This document shows, piece after piece, positions 18,144-27,078 of a stretch of 64,000 nucleotides of DNA. The notes under the pieces were generated by a model. The model saw only the letters and a list, made by a program, of their open reading frames with translations, searched no databases and had not been told where the DNA came from. The DNA is from Bacteroides caccae. Its GTDB lineage: Bacteria > Bacteroidota > Bacteroidia > Bacteroidales > Bacteroidaceae. Where the stretch lies: the NCBI RefSeq assembly GCF_002222615.2, contig NZ_CP022412.2:4092001-4156000 (forward strand), given 5' to 3'. The first letter of the stretch is position 1. Each line of letters opens with the position of its first letter. The translations under genes and the position numbers were made by a program.

Positions 18144-19901
18144 TTAGTTAAACTTACCATATCCTGGGTTTTGTACATAAGTACCTTCAGAGAAATTATA
18201 TTGTGCATTGGGAATGGGTAAGTATTCATCCCTGCCACCGATGAAGCGGGCACCGCGATAATAAACACGCTTGTTTTGCTCCACAACGATGTAACTGTTC
18301 ATGGTTTCCTCAGCAATCCCCCAACGTACCAGATCGAAGAAACGGTCACCTTCCATGGCAAACTCCATGCGACGTTCCCAACGTAATGCTTTGCGGGCAA
18401 AGTCCTGATTCCAACCTTCAGCCGGATATTCGCCTATCAGGTAATTGGCCGCATTTTGTTCGGGATGCTTAAAGTCCTTCACATAAGGACTATTCTTGGC
18501 ACGCAGACGAATACGGTTAATAATCTTGCGGGCTTCTTCCAGTCCGGCAGCTTCGCCAATCTCTATCAAGGCTTCAGCCTTCCACAATAATACATCAGCA
18601 TAGCGGATTATCTGCCAGTTAAGATGAGAGGCTCCCCAAGGCCACCCCTGGAACATATCTTCACTTTCAGGCGAGATGTAAAAGCGCTTGGTGCAGTTAA
18701 AGCCATATTCGCCACTGTTACGTATCCAATTTGCTTTGCAAGGCTCAACTGTGTAAGTTTTCCAGGTAATGCCCGGACGACCGGTAACAAAATCCAGACG
18801 GGGATCTACTGTTGCCTCAACGTTAGTGAGCTCATTCCCTTCGTACGTTCCATAATCACTGTTGTTGAAGGTATCAAACAAAGGCAGTCCATAGGCATCT
18901 GTCTTATACGCGTTTATCAGATTCTGACTGGGCAGGAAGAATCCGTCGCCACCGTAAGGACCTTTGGGGGCATTGAGCAGGTTGCTCCAATTTATGTTTC
19001 CGGCACCTTCGGTTTCATCATCCATCGAATATTGTACGGCAAACACAGACTCTACCCCATTTTCATATTCCAGTTGGTCGAGCTTCTGAAAGTCATTCAA
19101 AAGATCATACGCCTTCCCTTGCGCACCTACTTTATCACAAAGAGCCGCTACTTCAGCAAGCAACTGTTTGTCGACAGCAATGACCTGATTATTCTCATCT
19201 TGTTGGTAAGCCTGATAAAGTTTGGCTTTGGCAGCGTATGCGTATGCTATGTTCTTGGTGATACGGCCTATTTGGGATTGAGTGTCAGGCAAGTCGTTAG
19301 CGGCGTCAAGAAACTCCTGCGCAATCTTGCCAAGAAGTTCTTCGCGGGTAAACTGATTGTTGGGGATGTATTTATAATCATCAATATCCACGTTTTCGTC
19401 AAAGTAAGGTACTTGTTTGAAAAGGCGGACCAGTTCGAAGAAAAAATGTGCACGAATCACTTTCATTTCAGCTTTACGGCTCTTAAGTACCGGCAAGGTG
19501 TTCTCATCAAGTGTATTCATGACTCTCAATGCACTGTTGCAACGTTGCAAGCAACAATAAAGTTGAAACCATTTTTCATCGGCATTAGCCCATGTAGCAT
19601 CTATCTTAAAAGTTTCAAGCAGTGTACAAAAGTCACCATCGTTTACACCACCGCCACCTTTATAGGCATTGTCCGAACGTACTTCACCATACGTCCAATT
19701 GGTCATCGGTACCCAGTGCATATCACGATTGGGACCTTTCAGCCCGGCGTAAGCCGAAGTGACCAGGAGTTCCACACCTTCAGCCGACGACAACAAATCG
19801 TCATTGAGTGTACCCTGAGGTTTAGTATCAAGAAAACGACTCTCATCACAACCGGCCAATAGTGCCACAACACCTGCCGCAAGGATATATTTCAATTTCA
19901 T
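18144..19901 (-). CDS. SusD-like fructan-binding outer-membrane lipoprotein
   Basis: Surface lipoprotein of 585 residues that caps the SusC channel and binds glycan. The signal ends ALLAGC, followed by the typical DESRFLDTKPQGTL. It shows SusD/RagB family features: an N-terminal TPR-like part (MKVIRAHFFFELVRLFKQVPY), the C-terminal ARKALRWERRMEFAMEGDRFFDLVRWG, and a final YLPIPNAQ. It lies 25 bp after the susC gene. By position it corresponds to BT1762. Fructan specificity is inferred from the locus. Confidence 0.94.
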   Translation of the reverse strand: MKLKYILAAGVVALLAGCDESRFLDTKPQGTLNDDLLSSAEGVELLVTSAYAGLKGPNRDMHWVPMTNWTYGEVRSDNAYKGGGGVNDGDFCTLLETFKIDATWANADEKWFQLYCCLQRCNSALRVMNTLDENTLPVLKSRKAEMKVIRAHFFFELVRLFKQVPYFDENVDIDDYKYIPNNQFTREELLGKIAQEFLDAANDLPDTQSQIGRITKNIAYAYAAKAKLYQAYQQDENNQVIAVDKQLLAEVAALCDKVGAQGKAYDLLNDFQKLDQLEYENGVESVFAVQYSMDDETEGAGNINWSNLLNAPKGPYGGDGFFLPSQNLINAYKTDAYGLPLFDTFNNSDYGTYEGNELTNVEATVDPRLDFVTGRPGITWKTYTVEPCKANWIRNSGEYGFNCTKRFYISPESEDMFQGWPWGASHLNWQIIRYADVLLWKAEALIEIGEAAGLEEARKIINRIRLRAKNSPYVKDFKHPEQNAANYLIGEYPAEGWNQDFARKALRWERRMEFAMEGDRFFDLVRWGIAEETMNSYIVVEQNKRVYYRGARFIGGRDEYLPIPNAQYNFSEGTYVQNPGYGKFN

Positions 19902-19926
19902 AATGTTCTGTATTTAGGATAAAAGA

Positions 19927-22900
19927 TTAAAAACCAAGTGATAGACCGAATGTGTAGGTACGAGGCTGAGGATATGGATAGCCCAATCCTTCAGGGTCGG
20001 CACCAGTATAATTAGTCAGCGTGAAGACATTCTGCGCTTGCAGATATACACGCAAATTAGAAAGACGTGCTTTCTTAATCCACTTATCGGGGAAGGTGTA
20101 GCCCAGTGTCAAAGTCTTCAACTTCACATAAGAACCATCTTCAATAAAGAAAGTAGAACTGCGTGTTTCCACATTATTATCAACCACCGTCAGTGCAGGG
20201 ATATTACAATTATAGACTCCGGTTTGCTCATACACATTCCAAGCATTCATTGCATCAATCAGACGCGTAGAGTGATTGCCCGTCCAGCCTTGGAAAAGAT
20301 CCGTATAGAACTTTGAGTTATTCCATGCATCGCGAATCATACCGTTGAAGAATACGGAAAGATCAAACCCTTTGTAGGATGCACCTATGTTCAGACCACC
20401 GATAAACTTAGGCTGGTCACTGCCTTGCCAGTCCATATCGGCAGTATTGATGATGTTGTCGCCATTAAGATCCTTATAGCGAATACGTCCCACGCCGGGA
20501 GCACCAATCTGTACATCATACTTGCTCAGGTATTCATATACCTCTTGCTTGGTCTTGAATATGCCATCGGCTTTATATGACATCCATGAACCGAAAGGCT
20601 GTCCTACAATGGTTTTATCCACACCATTACCACCTCCCCAAGTGTATTTGATGACATCCGGAAGTTCGGTTATCTTATTTTTGTAATAAGAGAGGTTGAA
20701 TGAGATGTCATATTTGAAGTCCTTTATTTCGTCCCTCCAGGTCAAAGTCGCTTCTACACCGTTATTATCCATACTGGCAGCATTATACCATTTATAACCA
20801 CCTTCACCGATCACACCGATATATGGTTTCTGAATTAACATATCAGTGGTCTTCTTTTGAAAATAGTCCAGAGTCACCCCCAAACGAGCGTCAAAGAAGG
20901 CTGCATCAATACCGAAATTCAATTGTTTGGTTTCCTCCCACTTCAAATCGTTGTTGCCCGAACGGTCTTTCTGTACGCCGGGTACCACCGTCGCCCCGTC
21001 GCCGTTGAAATTGTAGGAACCATTGGACATATTGGTGTAATAGAGATTGTATGTAGCATTATTGTCAATCTGGTCGTTACCATTAATACCCCATGATGCA
21101 CGCAGTTTAAGGTCTGACAGCCAACTTTGTGTACGTTCCATAAATTTCTCGCGTGAAACTCTCCAGCCGGCTGATACCGAAGGAAAGATTGCTGAATTGT
21201 TACCTTTACCGAAACGTGAGGAAGCATCACGGCGTACCGTTCCTGATATCAGGTACTTATCATCGAACGCATAGTTCACCTTACCGAAGTAAGAAACCAT
21301 AGCATAAGTGGAAGCATTGTTACTCACACTTTTTCCTTCGGTCACTGTGTCCAGATAGCGATAGTCGAGGTCTTCTATCACCAATCCGCGACCATACCCC
21401 TGCAAATGTTCACCGTTTTCTTTCTTGGCCTCGGTTCCTATCACAGCACTGATATTGTTCTTTCCTAATTCTATGCTATAATTGGCGGTATTCGACCATA
21501 CCCACTGCACACTATTATCCTGCCGCACAGTCAGCTCATTTATATCGACCTTACGATCGGCTTCGCTCCACTTCGGGACGAAGGTTGAGTTGAAACCGGT
21601 AGTATAGTTCAATCCAAACTGACTCTTCAATACCAGGTTTTTAATTGGCTCTACTTCCAAATAAGCACTGCCAAAGATACGCCAGTTTTTATGACGGTTA
21701 TCAGCTTCGTTATCTGTCAAGCGAACGGCATTCGGCTTATCCCCCAATATGTCTACGTAACCACCGGCATATCCTCCGTTTTCATCATACACAGGAATAG
21801 CAGGATGCTGGGCAATCACAAGTTCTTCTATACCGGACGGATTGAGATGTTCCAACCAGTGGTTCACGGAAATGCTTTCACCCACACGTACTTTGCCATC
21901 AACAAAGCGGAAATTAGAAGCCAGGCGAGAATTAAAACGTTCATAGTCAGTGTTGCGACAAAGACCATCCTGATTCATATAGTTTATAGTAAGAGCTACA
22001 TTACCGTCTTTGAATCCCTTAGAGAGAGAAAGGTTGTAATTCTGCATCAAAGCCGTACCGAATATCTCCTTTGCCCAATCGGTGTTACCCGATTTTATTT
22101 TGACTCCGTTCTGGTCGAAATAATATTCCTGCAACTGGGCTTTTTCCCCATTTCCGTACACTACACTGTTCGGATGAGTTCCGTAAGTGTTTTTATAGGC
22201 TTGCCAATAAACATCTCCCCATTGGTAAGCATCGAGCATATCAACACCACCGGCAAAAGTCTGGGCAGTGAGTGACATATCAAAACTCACTTTCACATCA
22301 CCTTCCTTAGCACGCTTTGTGGTAATGATAATGACACCGTTGGCGGCCTGCGCACCATAGATCGCTGCAGAGGCCGCATCTTTCAGCACCTGAATGGATT
22401 CGACATCATTGGAAGAAATAATTGAAGCAACATTGTCATGTGTCTGAATGCCATCTATCACATAAAGAGGGGAAGAATTATTAATGGTAGTAATACCGCG
22501 CAACTTAGTATCCGTGTTCCCACCACCGGGTTTACCATCGGTTGTTACATTCATACCGGCTACCCGACCCTGCAAGCCCGACATCACATTACCTGTGGGA
22601 ATATCAGCCACTTCTTTCATCTTCACCACGGCTACCGAACCTGTCAGGCTGGCTTTCTTCTCAGCCATATAACCTGTCACAACCACTTCATCAATCATCT
22701 TGGAATCTTCTTCCATTACTATCTTCAACGAAGGTTTTGCTGCAATAATCACTTCTTTATATCCTATATAAGAGATAGCTAATGATGCATTCTTCGGCAC
22801 ACTAATAGTAAAGTTACCGTCCAAGTCTGTAATAGTCCCTGTTGATTTCGAATCGTTTTGCACCACGGAAGCACCGATAATCGGTTGCCCGTCCGTCTTG

Positions 22901-22998
22901 GAAGTCACATTTCCCTTTACCGTTATGTTTTGCCCCCAAAGGACTGACACGAAAGCAAACAGGAAACAAACACTACAAAGAATTTTTTTGTTCTTCAT
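19927..22998 (-). CDS. SusC-like TonB-dependent outer-membrane transporter for fructan oligosaccharides
   Basis: Twenty-two-strand barrel importer of 1023 residues from the chosen start; an ATG four codons upstream (23010) is also possible. Order: signal peptide, carboxypeptidase-D-regulatory-like domain (VKGNVTSKTDGQPIIGASV), TonB plug with SusC signature (VVVTGYMAEKKASLTGSV, SPLYVIDGIQT, VLKDAASAAIYGAQAANGVI), then the barrel ending YTFGLSLGF. It is the first gene of the operon with SusD and the two GH91-like lipoproteins. The shared candidate HTCS motif lies about 100 bp upstream. It corresponds by position to BT1763. Confidence 0.95.
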   Translation of the reverse strand: MKNKKILCSVCFLFAFVSVLWGQNITVKGNVTSKTDGQPIIGASVVQNDSKSTGTITDLDGNFTISVPKNASLAISYIGYKEVIIAAKPSLKIVMEEDSKMIDEVVVTGYMAEKKASLTGSVAVVKMKEVADIPTGNVMSGLQGRVAGMNVTTDGKPGGGNTDTKLRGITTINNSSPLYVIDGIQTHDNVASIISSNDVESIQVLKDAASAAIYGAQAANGVIIITTKRAKEGDVKVSFDMSLTAQTFAGGVDMLDAYQWGDVYWQAYKNTYGTHPNSVVYGNGEKAQLQEYYFDQNGVKIKSGNTDWAKEIFGTALMQNYNLSLSKGFKDGNVALTINYMNQDGLCRNTDYERFNSRLASNFRFVDGKVRVGESISVNHWLEHLNPSGIEELVIAQHPAIPVYDENGGYAGGYVDILGDKPNAVRLTDNEADNRHKNWRIFGSAYLEVEPIKNLVLKSQFGLNYTTGFNSTFVPKWSEADRKVDINELTVRQDNSVQWVWSNTANYSIELGKNNISAVIGTEAKKENGEHLQGYGRGLVIEDLDYRYLDTVTEGKSVSNNASTYAMVSYFGKVNYAFDDKYLISGTVRRDASSRFGKGNNSAIFPSVSAGWRVSREKFMERTQSWLSDLKLRASWGINGNDQIDNNATYNLYYTNMSNGSYNFNGDGATVVPGVQKDRSGNNDLKWEETKQLNFGIDAAFFDARLGVTLDYFQKKTTDMLIQKPYIGVIGEGGYKWYNAASMDNNGVEATLTWRDEIKDFKYDISFNLSYYKNKITELPDVIKYTWGGGNGVDKTIVGQPFGSWMSYKADGIFKTKQEVYEYLSKYDVQIGAPGVGRIRYKDLNGDNIINTADMDWQGSDQPKFIGGLNIGASYKGFDLSVFFNGMIRDAWNNSKFYTDLFQGWTGNHSTRLIDAMNAWNVYEQTGVYNCNIPALTVVDNNVETRSSTFFIEDGSYVKLKTLTLGYTFPDKWIKKARLSNLRVYLQAQNVFTLTNYTGADPEGLGYPYPQPRTYTFGLSLGF

Positions 22999-23061
22999 AA
23001 TACTGAGCATTAGTTTAATGTTATTAATTTAAAAGTACGAATATTCTCTTTATCGCTGTTG

Positions 23062-23118
23062 CAAATTACGGTTGATTTATGTCAATCGGCTAAAAAAAAT
23101 GTTTCAAAGGCTGTAATA
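23062..23118 (-). promoter_or_regulatory. Promoter region and candidate HTCS operator of the susC operon
   Basis: TGTTTCAAAGG at 23100-23110 (plus-strand reading) lies 30 bp from a -7-like element GTAATTTG (minus strand, 23062-23069), which keeps the TTTG half but not the TA of the consensus. Motif and spacing are the same as upstream of the two GH32 genes. Confidence 0.5.
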
Positions 23119-23168
23119 TTTGTTGCATACCTCCTTATTTTATGGGATTTCAGAGGTGTTTCTCCTTG

Positions 23169-25049
23169 TCATAGGCTTAACCTATGTACTTTAAAAGTAT
23201 CGACTTTGAATGTCCCGCCCTTGCTGTAAAAACACATACGATTGTATGGCTCTGTCGGGAAAACAAGATTGCTCATCGCTATCTTTCCTTCGTTCAAAAA
23301 TATCTCTACCGAACATTTATCTACGAAAATATCCAGTCGGTACTTATTCTCTTTTCGGACAGGTGCCCATGTAGCTAATGCAAAATCATCAATGTAGTTG
23401 ATAGAAATCGTTTTCCGACGGTCGTGTACCTCTATCTCATGTGTCACACTGTTTTTGCCAAAATCTACGATACCGCTCTTTGTACGATCCATTACCAGTT
23501 TCCTTTCAGGAAGATTAAAGTAAATATCCACCTTCTCACCTTTATCATTGAACAGGCTGAATCCAATAATTTCAGCTTTTTCTGCCGTAATGTCCAATGA
23601 AAGTTCGTAAGCACCTCCATTATCCGGTAATAAAGATTCAATATGATAATCATTTGCAACGGTAAAAGCAGGAATTTCTTTTGTCTCTTTCCTTAGATTT
23701 TTCACTTCCGCTACCGGAGCTGCAGAAAGATAAATATCACCGCTTTGCGTATAAAGCCCCAGTTCACGCGGCAAGGCGTTGACGCCACGAAACGGTTTGG
23801 TTGGGACATTATTACAATATTGCCAATTACTCATCCAAGGCACTACAATCACACGTCTTCCCATATTCGAAAAGGAAACTGTCGCATAATGGTCTTTTCC
23901 CCAGTCCAACCATTTCGTAACATCCGGTTTGCTATCACAAATAAATCTTGTTCCGTCAAAATCACCTATGAAATATTGGGTCGCACTGCCTCCGAAATAA
24001 CAGCCGGGATTTACATTGACAATCAATGCCCATTTCTTATGTTCCGTATCACCGTCTACCGGTAACTCTACCATATCCGGACACTCAAACTGACAAGGCT
24101 GTACGCCATAACCTTCACCAAAGCTACTCATATAATTCCAGTCTTTCAGATCTTCTGAATCATAGAAACGCATCTCTTTATCGGCAGCAACAATCATTAT
24201 CCATTTATTTCCCGGAGCATACCAGAATACCTTCGGATCACGAAAATCTTTCCTTCTATCGGAAGAACGCAAAATCGGATTCTTATCATATTTGGTAAAT
24301 GTGCGACCGTTATCATTGCTATAAGCGAGACATTGAATCTGCCCGTTTTTATCGCTGGCAGAAGTATAAAAAGCTAATATGGTACCTGTACCGTAACCTG
24401 CCACATTTTCCTGATCAACAATAGAACTGCCGGCAAATATATGTCCCAACGTATCACGAACTATAGCAGGTGCCAAATGTTCCCAATGCATCAAATCTTT
24501 GCTTATCGAATGCCCCCAATGCATATTCCCCCATTTAGAACCATAAGGATTATACTGATAATATAAATGATATTCTTCATCTTCATAAACCAGCCCGTTC
24601 GCATTATTCATCCAACCATAAAGGGGAGCATGGTGATATACAGGGCGAAACTTATCTGTATGGGACGGATCGAATGTATCGGATAATTTCATTTCTTTCC
24701 AGCAAAGAGCATCTCCAAGGCTCTTTTGCACACGTACTGTTACAGTTTTAGCATCAGCAGGTAGGACAAACGGAACCCAATAGTCTACTTTAGTCTGTGC
24801 AAGCCGAATATCCATATCAGTATCCGCTGCATCTCCTATGTCCAGACGAACCCGGCTTTCTTCCGCTGCCTCTTCGATCGGAAGCAATATATAATTAGTA
24901 GGATTGGTGATGTGAATGAGAGTCAGGCTGTCTCCTTTCTGTTCCAACATAAATTTGCTTTTATTCGTATGGCAATAAATCAGTCCGTAAGAGACCGCCA
25001 ATGCAAGTACCGCACCTTTACATAATTTCATCCAAGAGGTTGTTTTCAT
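23169..25049 (-). CDS. GH32-family protein lacking the catalytic nucleophile (probable pseudo-enzyme)
   Basis: A 626-residue GH32-type protein. The start was set at 25049, where the signal peptide begins (frame open 18 codons further); the signal ends near GLIYC, so it may be lipidated. The N-terminal beta domain (about 30-130), propeller and C-terminal sandwich all align with the first GH32. In the defining motif WMNDPNG this protein reads WMNNANG: the nucleophile Asp is Asn149 (codon AAT at 24603-24605) and Pro is Ala. FRDPKVFW and acid/base Glu322 in FECPDM remain. It should not hydrolyse by the normal retaining mechanism; a fructan-binding role, or Asn deamidation, are alternatives. It has its own HTCS-type upstream motif and corresponds by position to BT1765. 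Confidence 0.88.
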   Translation of the reverse strand: MKTTSWMKLCKGAVLALAVSYGLIYCHTNKSKFMLEQKGDSLTLIHITNPTNYILLPIEEAAEESRVRLDIGDAADTDMDIRLAQTKVDYWVPFVLPADAKTVTVRVQKSLGDALCWKEMKLSDTFDPSHTDKFRPVYHHAPLYGWMNNANGLVYEDEEYHLYYQYNPYGSKWGNMHWGHSISKDLMHWEHLAPAIVRDTLGHIFAGSSIVDQENVAGYGTGTILAFYTSASDKNGQIQCLAYSNDNGRTFTKYDKNPILRSSDRRKDFRDPKVFWYAPGNKWIMIVAADKEMRFYDSEDLKDWNYMSSFGEGYGVQPCQFECPDMVELPVDGDTEHKKWALIVNVNPGCYFGGSATQYFIGDFDGTRFICDSKPDVTKWLDWGKDHYATVSFSNMGRRVIVVPWMSNWQYCNNVPTKPFRGVNALPRELGLYTQSGDIYLSAAPVAEVKNLRKETKEIPAFTVANDYHIESLLPDNGGAYELSLDITAEKAEIIGFSLFNDKGEKVDIYFNLPERKLVMDRTKSGIVDFGKNSVTHEIEVHDRRKTISINYIDDFALATWAPVRKENKYRLDIFVDKCSVEIFLNEGKIAMSNLVFPTEPYNRMCFYSKGGTFKVDTFKVHRLSL

Positions 25050-25100
25050 GGTAACAAAGTATTCTGTTTTATACAAGTATCTAATCAAAATTGACGGAGG

Positions 25101-25152
25101 CAAAAATAGGTCATATCTTCACCTCCGTCTATCAACTTTGTTTCAAAGGGTA
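25101..25152 (-). promoter_or_regulatory. Promoter and candidate HTCS operator of the second GH32 gene
   Basis: Minus-strand -7 box TATTTTTG (25101-25108), then 30 bp, then TGTTTCAAAGG (plus-strand reading, 25139-25149) within CTATCA-N2-TTTGTTTCAAA. Spacing is identical to that of the first GH32 promoter. Confidence 0.6.
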
Positions 25153-25299
25153 TCACTTTTGATGCAAGTCCTGAACATTTTCTTTTTTGCCTGTCACATC
25201 GCAATGAAGCTATCCCTCTCTTTGCATACCTGAATTTATTTTCCTACTTTTGAGACAAAGCTTTATTCTTCTGCTTATGCCAGCTAATAGAATACTTTC

Positions 25300-25389
25300 T
25301 TCGATGATCTGGTAAGAGTAACTAAAAATTCCGGAAGCAAAGCAGAAATAGTGAGCTTCAAAGTAGCGGCTGCCGAACAGTATAAGTAA
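25300..25389 (+). pseudogene. Possible remnant of a protein C-terminus
   Basis: After an in-frame TAG at 25288-25290 the frame reads through NTFFDDLVRVTKNSGSKAEI and VSFKVAAAEQYK to a TAA at 25387-25389. The composition is protein-like (mixed hydrophobic and charged, no low complexity) and differs from the AT-rich intergenic DNA around it. There is no start codon or upstream body. It could be the tail of a decayed gene beside the fructan locus, or chance; I recognise no family. Confidence 0.3.
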
Positions 25390-25438
25390 CTTACTTCTTT
25401 CATCTAAAAAATAAAGCTATAGAGATGTAAGAATCTGT

Positions 25439-26284
25439 TTATTTTTCGATCAAATTTCTTGCACATTCGTACCCTTCCTCATAAAATTCTGTCAGTTTCT
25501 GCACATCCCGTTCAATACGATCTACCATCACAGGATTCTGCGGACGGATAACGAAAATCTTTCCTTCATCCTCCATTTTCTCAACCATTTCCAACTGTTC
25601 ATTGTAGACAGCACAACGGCGGCTGAGTGCTTCACGGAGTTTAGGATATTTCCGGTATACAAACGAAGGGACGCGAATATCTTTTGAATCTTTCCGATAT
25701 CCCCGGTTGCGGGTAAGTACTACGACATTTCTCGTATAACCATCAGCAATCGCTCTTTGCAAAGGAATAGAATCTACAATTCCCCCATCAAGCATGGGAA
25801 TATTATCTACATAAGTAATAGGACATACAAAAGGCAGACTACTAGACGCACGGACAATGTCTATCACCCGGCGTTTATCTTTCTTTTCTTCAAAATAGTT
25901 AGCTTCCCCTGTGATACAATTGGTAGTTACCATAACGAAACGTTCCGAAGAAGCAAAATAAGTTTCGTAATCATAAGGAAGAATATGTTCCGGAAACTCA
26001 TTGAACAACAGATCGAAATCGAGAATATTCCGTTTTTTAAGCAGATGTTTCAGACCGATATAATTGTATTTCTCCAACAAGTCAATATTACTGTATTTAG
26101 CACGTCCTCGTTGGCGCGATGCATAGGACAGCCCGTTGCACGCACCGGCAGAAACTCCTATCGCATAAGGAAACCGGATATCATGATCCATAAAATAATC
26201 AAGCACGCCGCAAGTAAATACTCCGCGCATTCCCCCGCCCTCCAACACCAACCCTGTAGATTCATCAATTTTCAAGTTCTTCAT
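25439..26284 (-). CDS. Patatin-like phospholipase family protein
   Basis: Cytoplasmic or membrane-associated serine esterase of 281 residues, similar in layout to E. coli YjjU/RssA-type patatins. The oxyanion-hole motif GGGMRG, nucleophile motif GVSAGACNG and catalytic Asp in DGGIVDS are all present, so the Ser-Asp dyad is intact. There is no signal peptide. It is a single gene, divergent from the next gene. The physiological lipid substrate is unknown. Confidence 0.9.
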   Translation of the reverse strand: MKNLKIDESTGLVLEGGGMRGVFTCGVLDYFMDHDIRFPYAIGVSAGACNGLSYASRQRGRAKYSNIDLLEKYNYIGLKHLLKKRNILDFDLLFNEFPEHILPYDYETYFASSERFVMVTTNCITGEANYFEEKKDKRRVIDIVRASSSLPFVCPITYVDNIPMLDGGIVDSIPLQRAIADGYTRNVVVLTRNRGYRKDSKDIRVPSFVYRKYPKLREALSRRCAVYNEQLEMVEKMEDEGKIFVIRPQNPVMVDRIERDVQKLTEFYEEGYECARNLIEK

Positions 26285-26509
26285 CTTAATCTTCCCAATT
26301 TTATATTTATCACTCTCTTTACATACCCCGTTTTATTACTGTTTGTTGCATATATATTATAAAAACAAACAAAAAAGGCAGAACGTTTGGCAAAAATAGC
26401 AAATATTTAAACAAAACCTTGCTTTTTTGCTTCAATCTACGTAACTTTAGGCTAGCTTAATTGTTTTAAGGAGGAAATTATAAAAAAGTCCTGCCCGCAG
26501 GCAAGCACC

Positions 26510-27031
26510 ATGAGAATACAGTTTGAGATTAAAGAAAAGTTGCCGGAAATTATTGAAGAAATCATGAATTCCGGAAAATGGCAAACTTCCGTAAAAGAAG
26601 AACTTAGCGGTCGGACGACCGTTGTGATCCGTGACCAAGCGTATGGCTCAGAAGCAACCATTGAAATCTATGCCAAATCCATTGAGATTAAAACCGCATG
26701 GTCAAAGTACTCCTACCGTATATTTGTCGCTAACGATATTGTATGGTGTGAATATAACGGGGCTTATCGTGGCCTACTGGAACAAGTACTCTTACCAACC
26801 ATTACCCCTAAGGAAAGCTTGCTTGATTCTGACGTAACCGAAAGTTCACTCTATGGACGTGAACATAAAAAATTAAGAGAATATGCTGAAGACAATCTGA
26901 AACTGAAACAATTCCGACGGGAAAACTTCAATGAACAGAGAAACGGAACAGCAGCATTTGATCATCCGAAGCGTGTATACGACGAATTTATTAAAGAAGA
27001 TTACGTAGTAACACCTAAAGACAATAAATAA
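26510..27031 (+). CDS. Conserved-looking cytoplasmic protein of unknown function
   Basis: I do not recognise this 173-residue protein. It has no signal peptide or membrane segment. The first 100 residues look like a mixed alpha/beta fold (MRIQFEIKEKLPEIIEEIM, TTVVIRDQAYGSEATIEIYA); the rest is charged and helical (EHKKLREYAEDNLKLKQFRR). Codon usage looks like that of its neighbours and the frame is intact, followed by a hairpin terminator. An AAGGAGG sequence lies 35 bp upstream of the ATG, too far to act as a normal ribosome-binding site. Confidence 0.7.
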   Translation: MRIQFEIKEKLPEIIEEIMNSGKWQTSVKEELSGRTTVVIRDQAYGSEATIEIYAKSIEIKTAWSKYSYRIFVANDIVWCEYNGAYRGLLEQVLLPTITPKESLLDSDVTESSLYGREHKKLREYAEDNLKLKQFRRENFNEQRNGTAAFDHPKRVYDEFIKEDYVVTPKDNK

Positions 27032-27040
27032 TGAAGAAGA

Positions 27041-27075
27041 GGGTATCCCCAAAGGATACCCTTATACTATTATCT
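27041..27075. terminator. Terminator between convergent genes
   Basis: GGGTATCC (27041-27048) / GGATACCC (27054-27061) with a 5-nt loop, then a T-rich stretch. It is placed between the unknown gene and the convergent FadL-like gene. Confidence 0.75.
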
Positions 27076-27078
27076 ATT

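Noticed and set aside
18624..19862. Long open frame of 412 codons antisense to the SusD gene
   Set aside because: It lies wholly inside the well-supported SusD gene and its product has no coherent domain; it is a by-product of codon bias. The same applies to long antisense frames at 116-1111 and 13535-14425.
26468..26474. AAGGAGG as ribosome-binding site for the unknown gene
   Set aside because: It is 35 bp from the ATG and no start codon lies at a workable distance; the genus makes little use of such sites.
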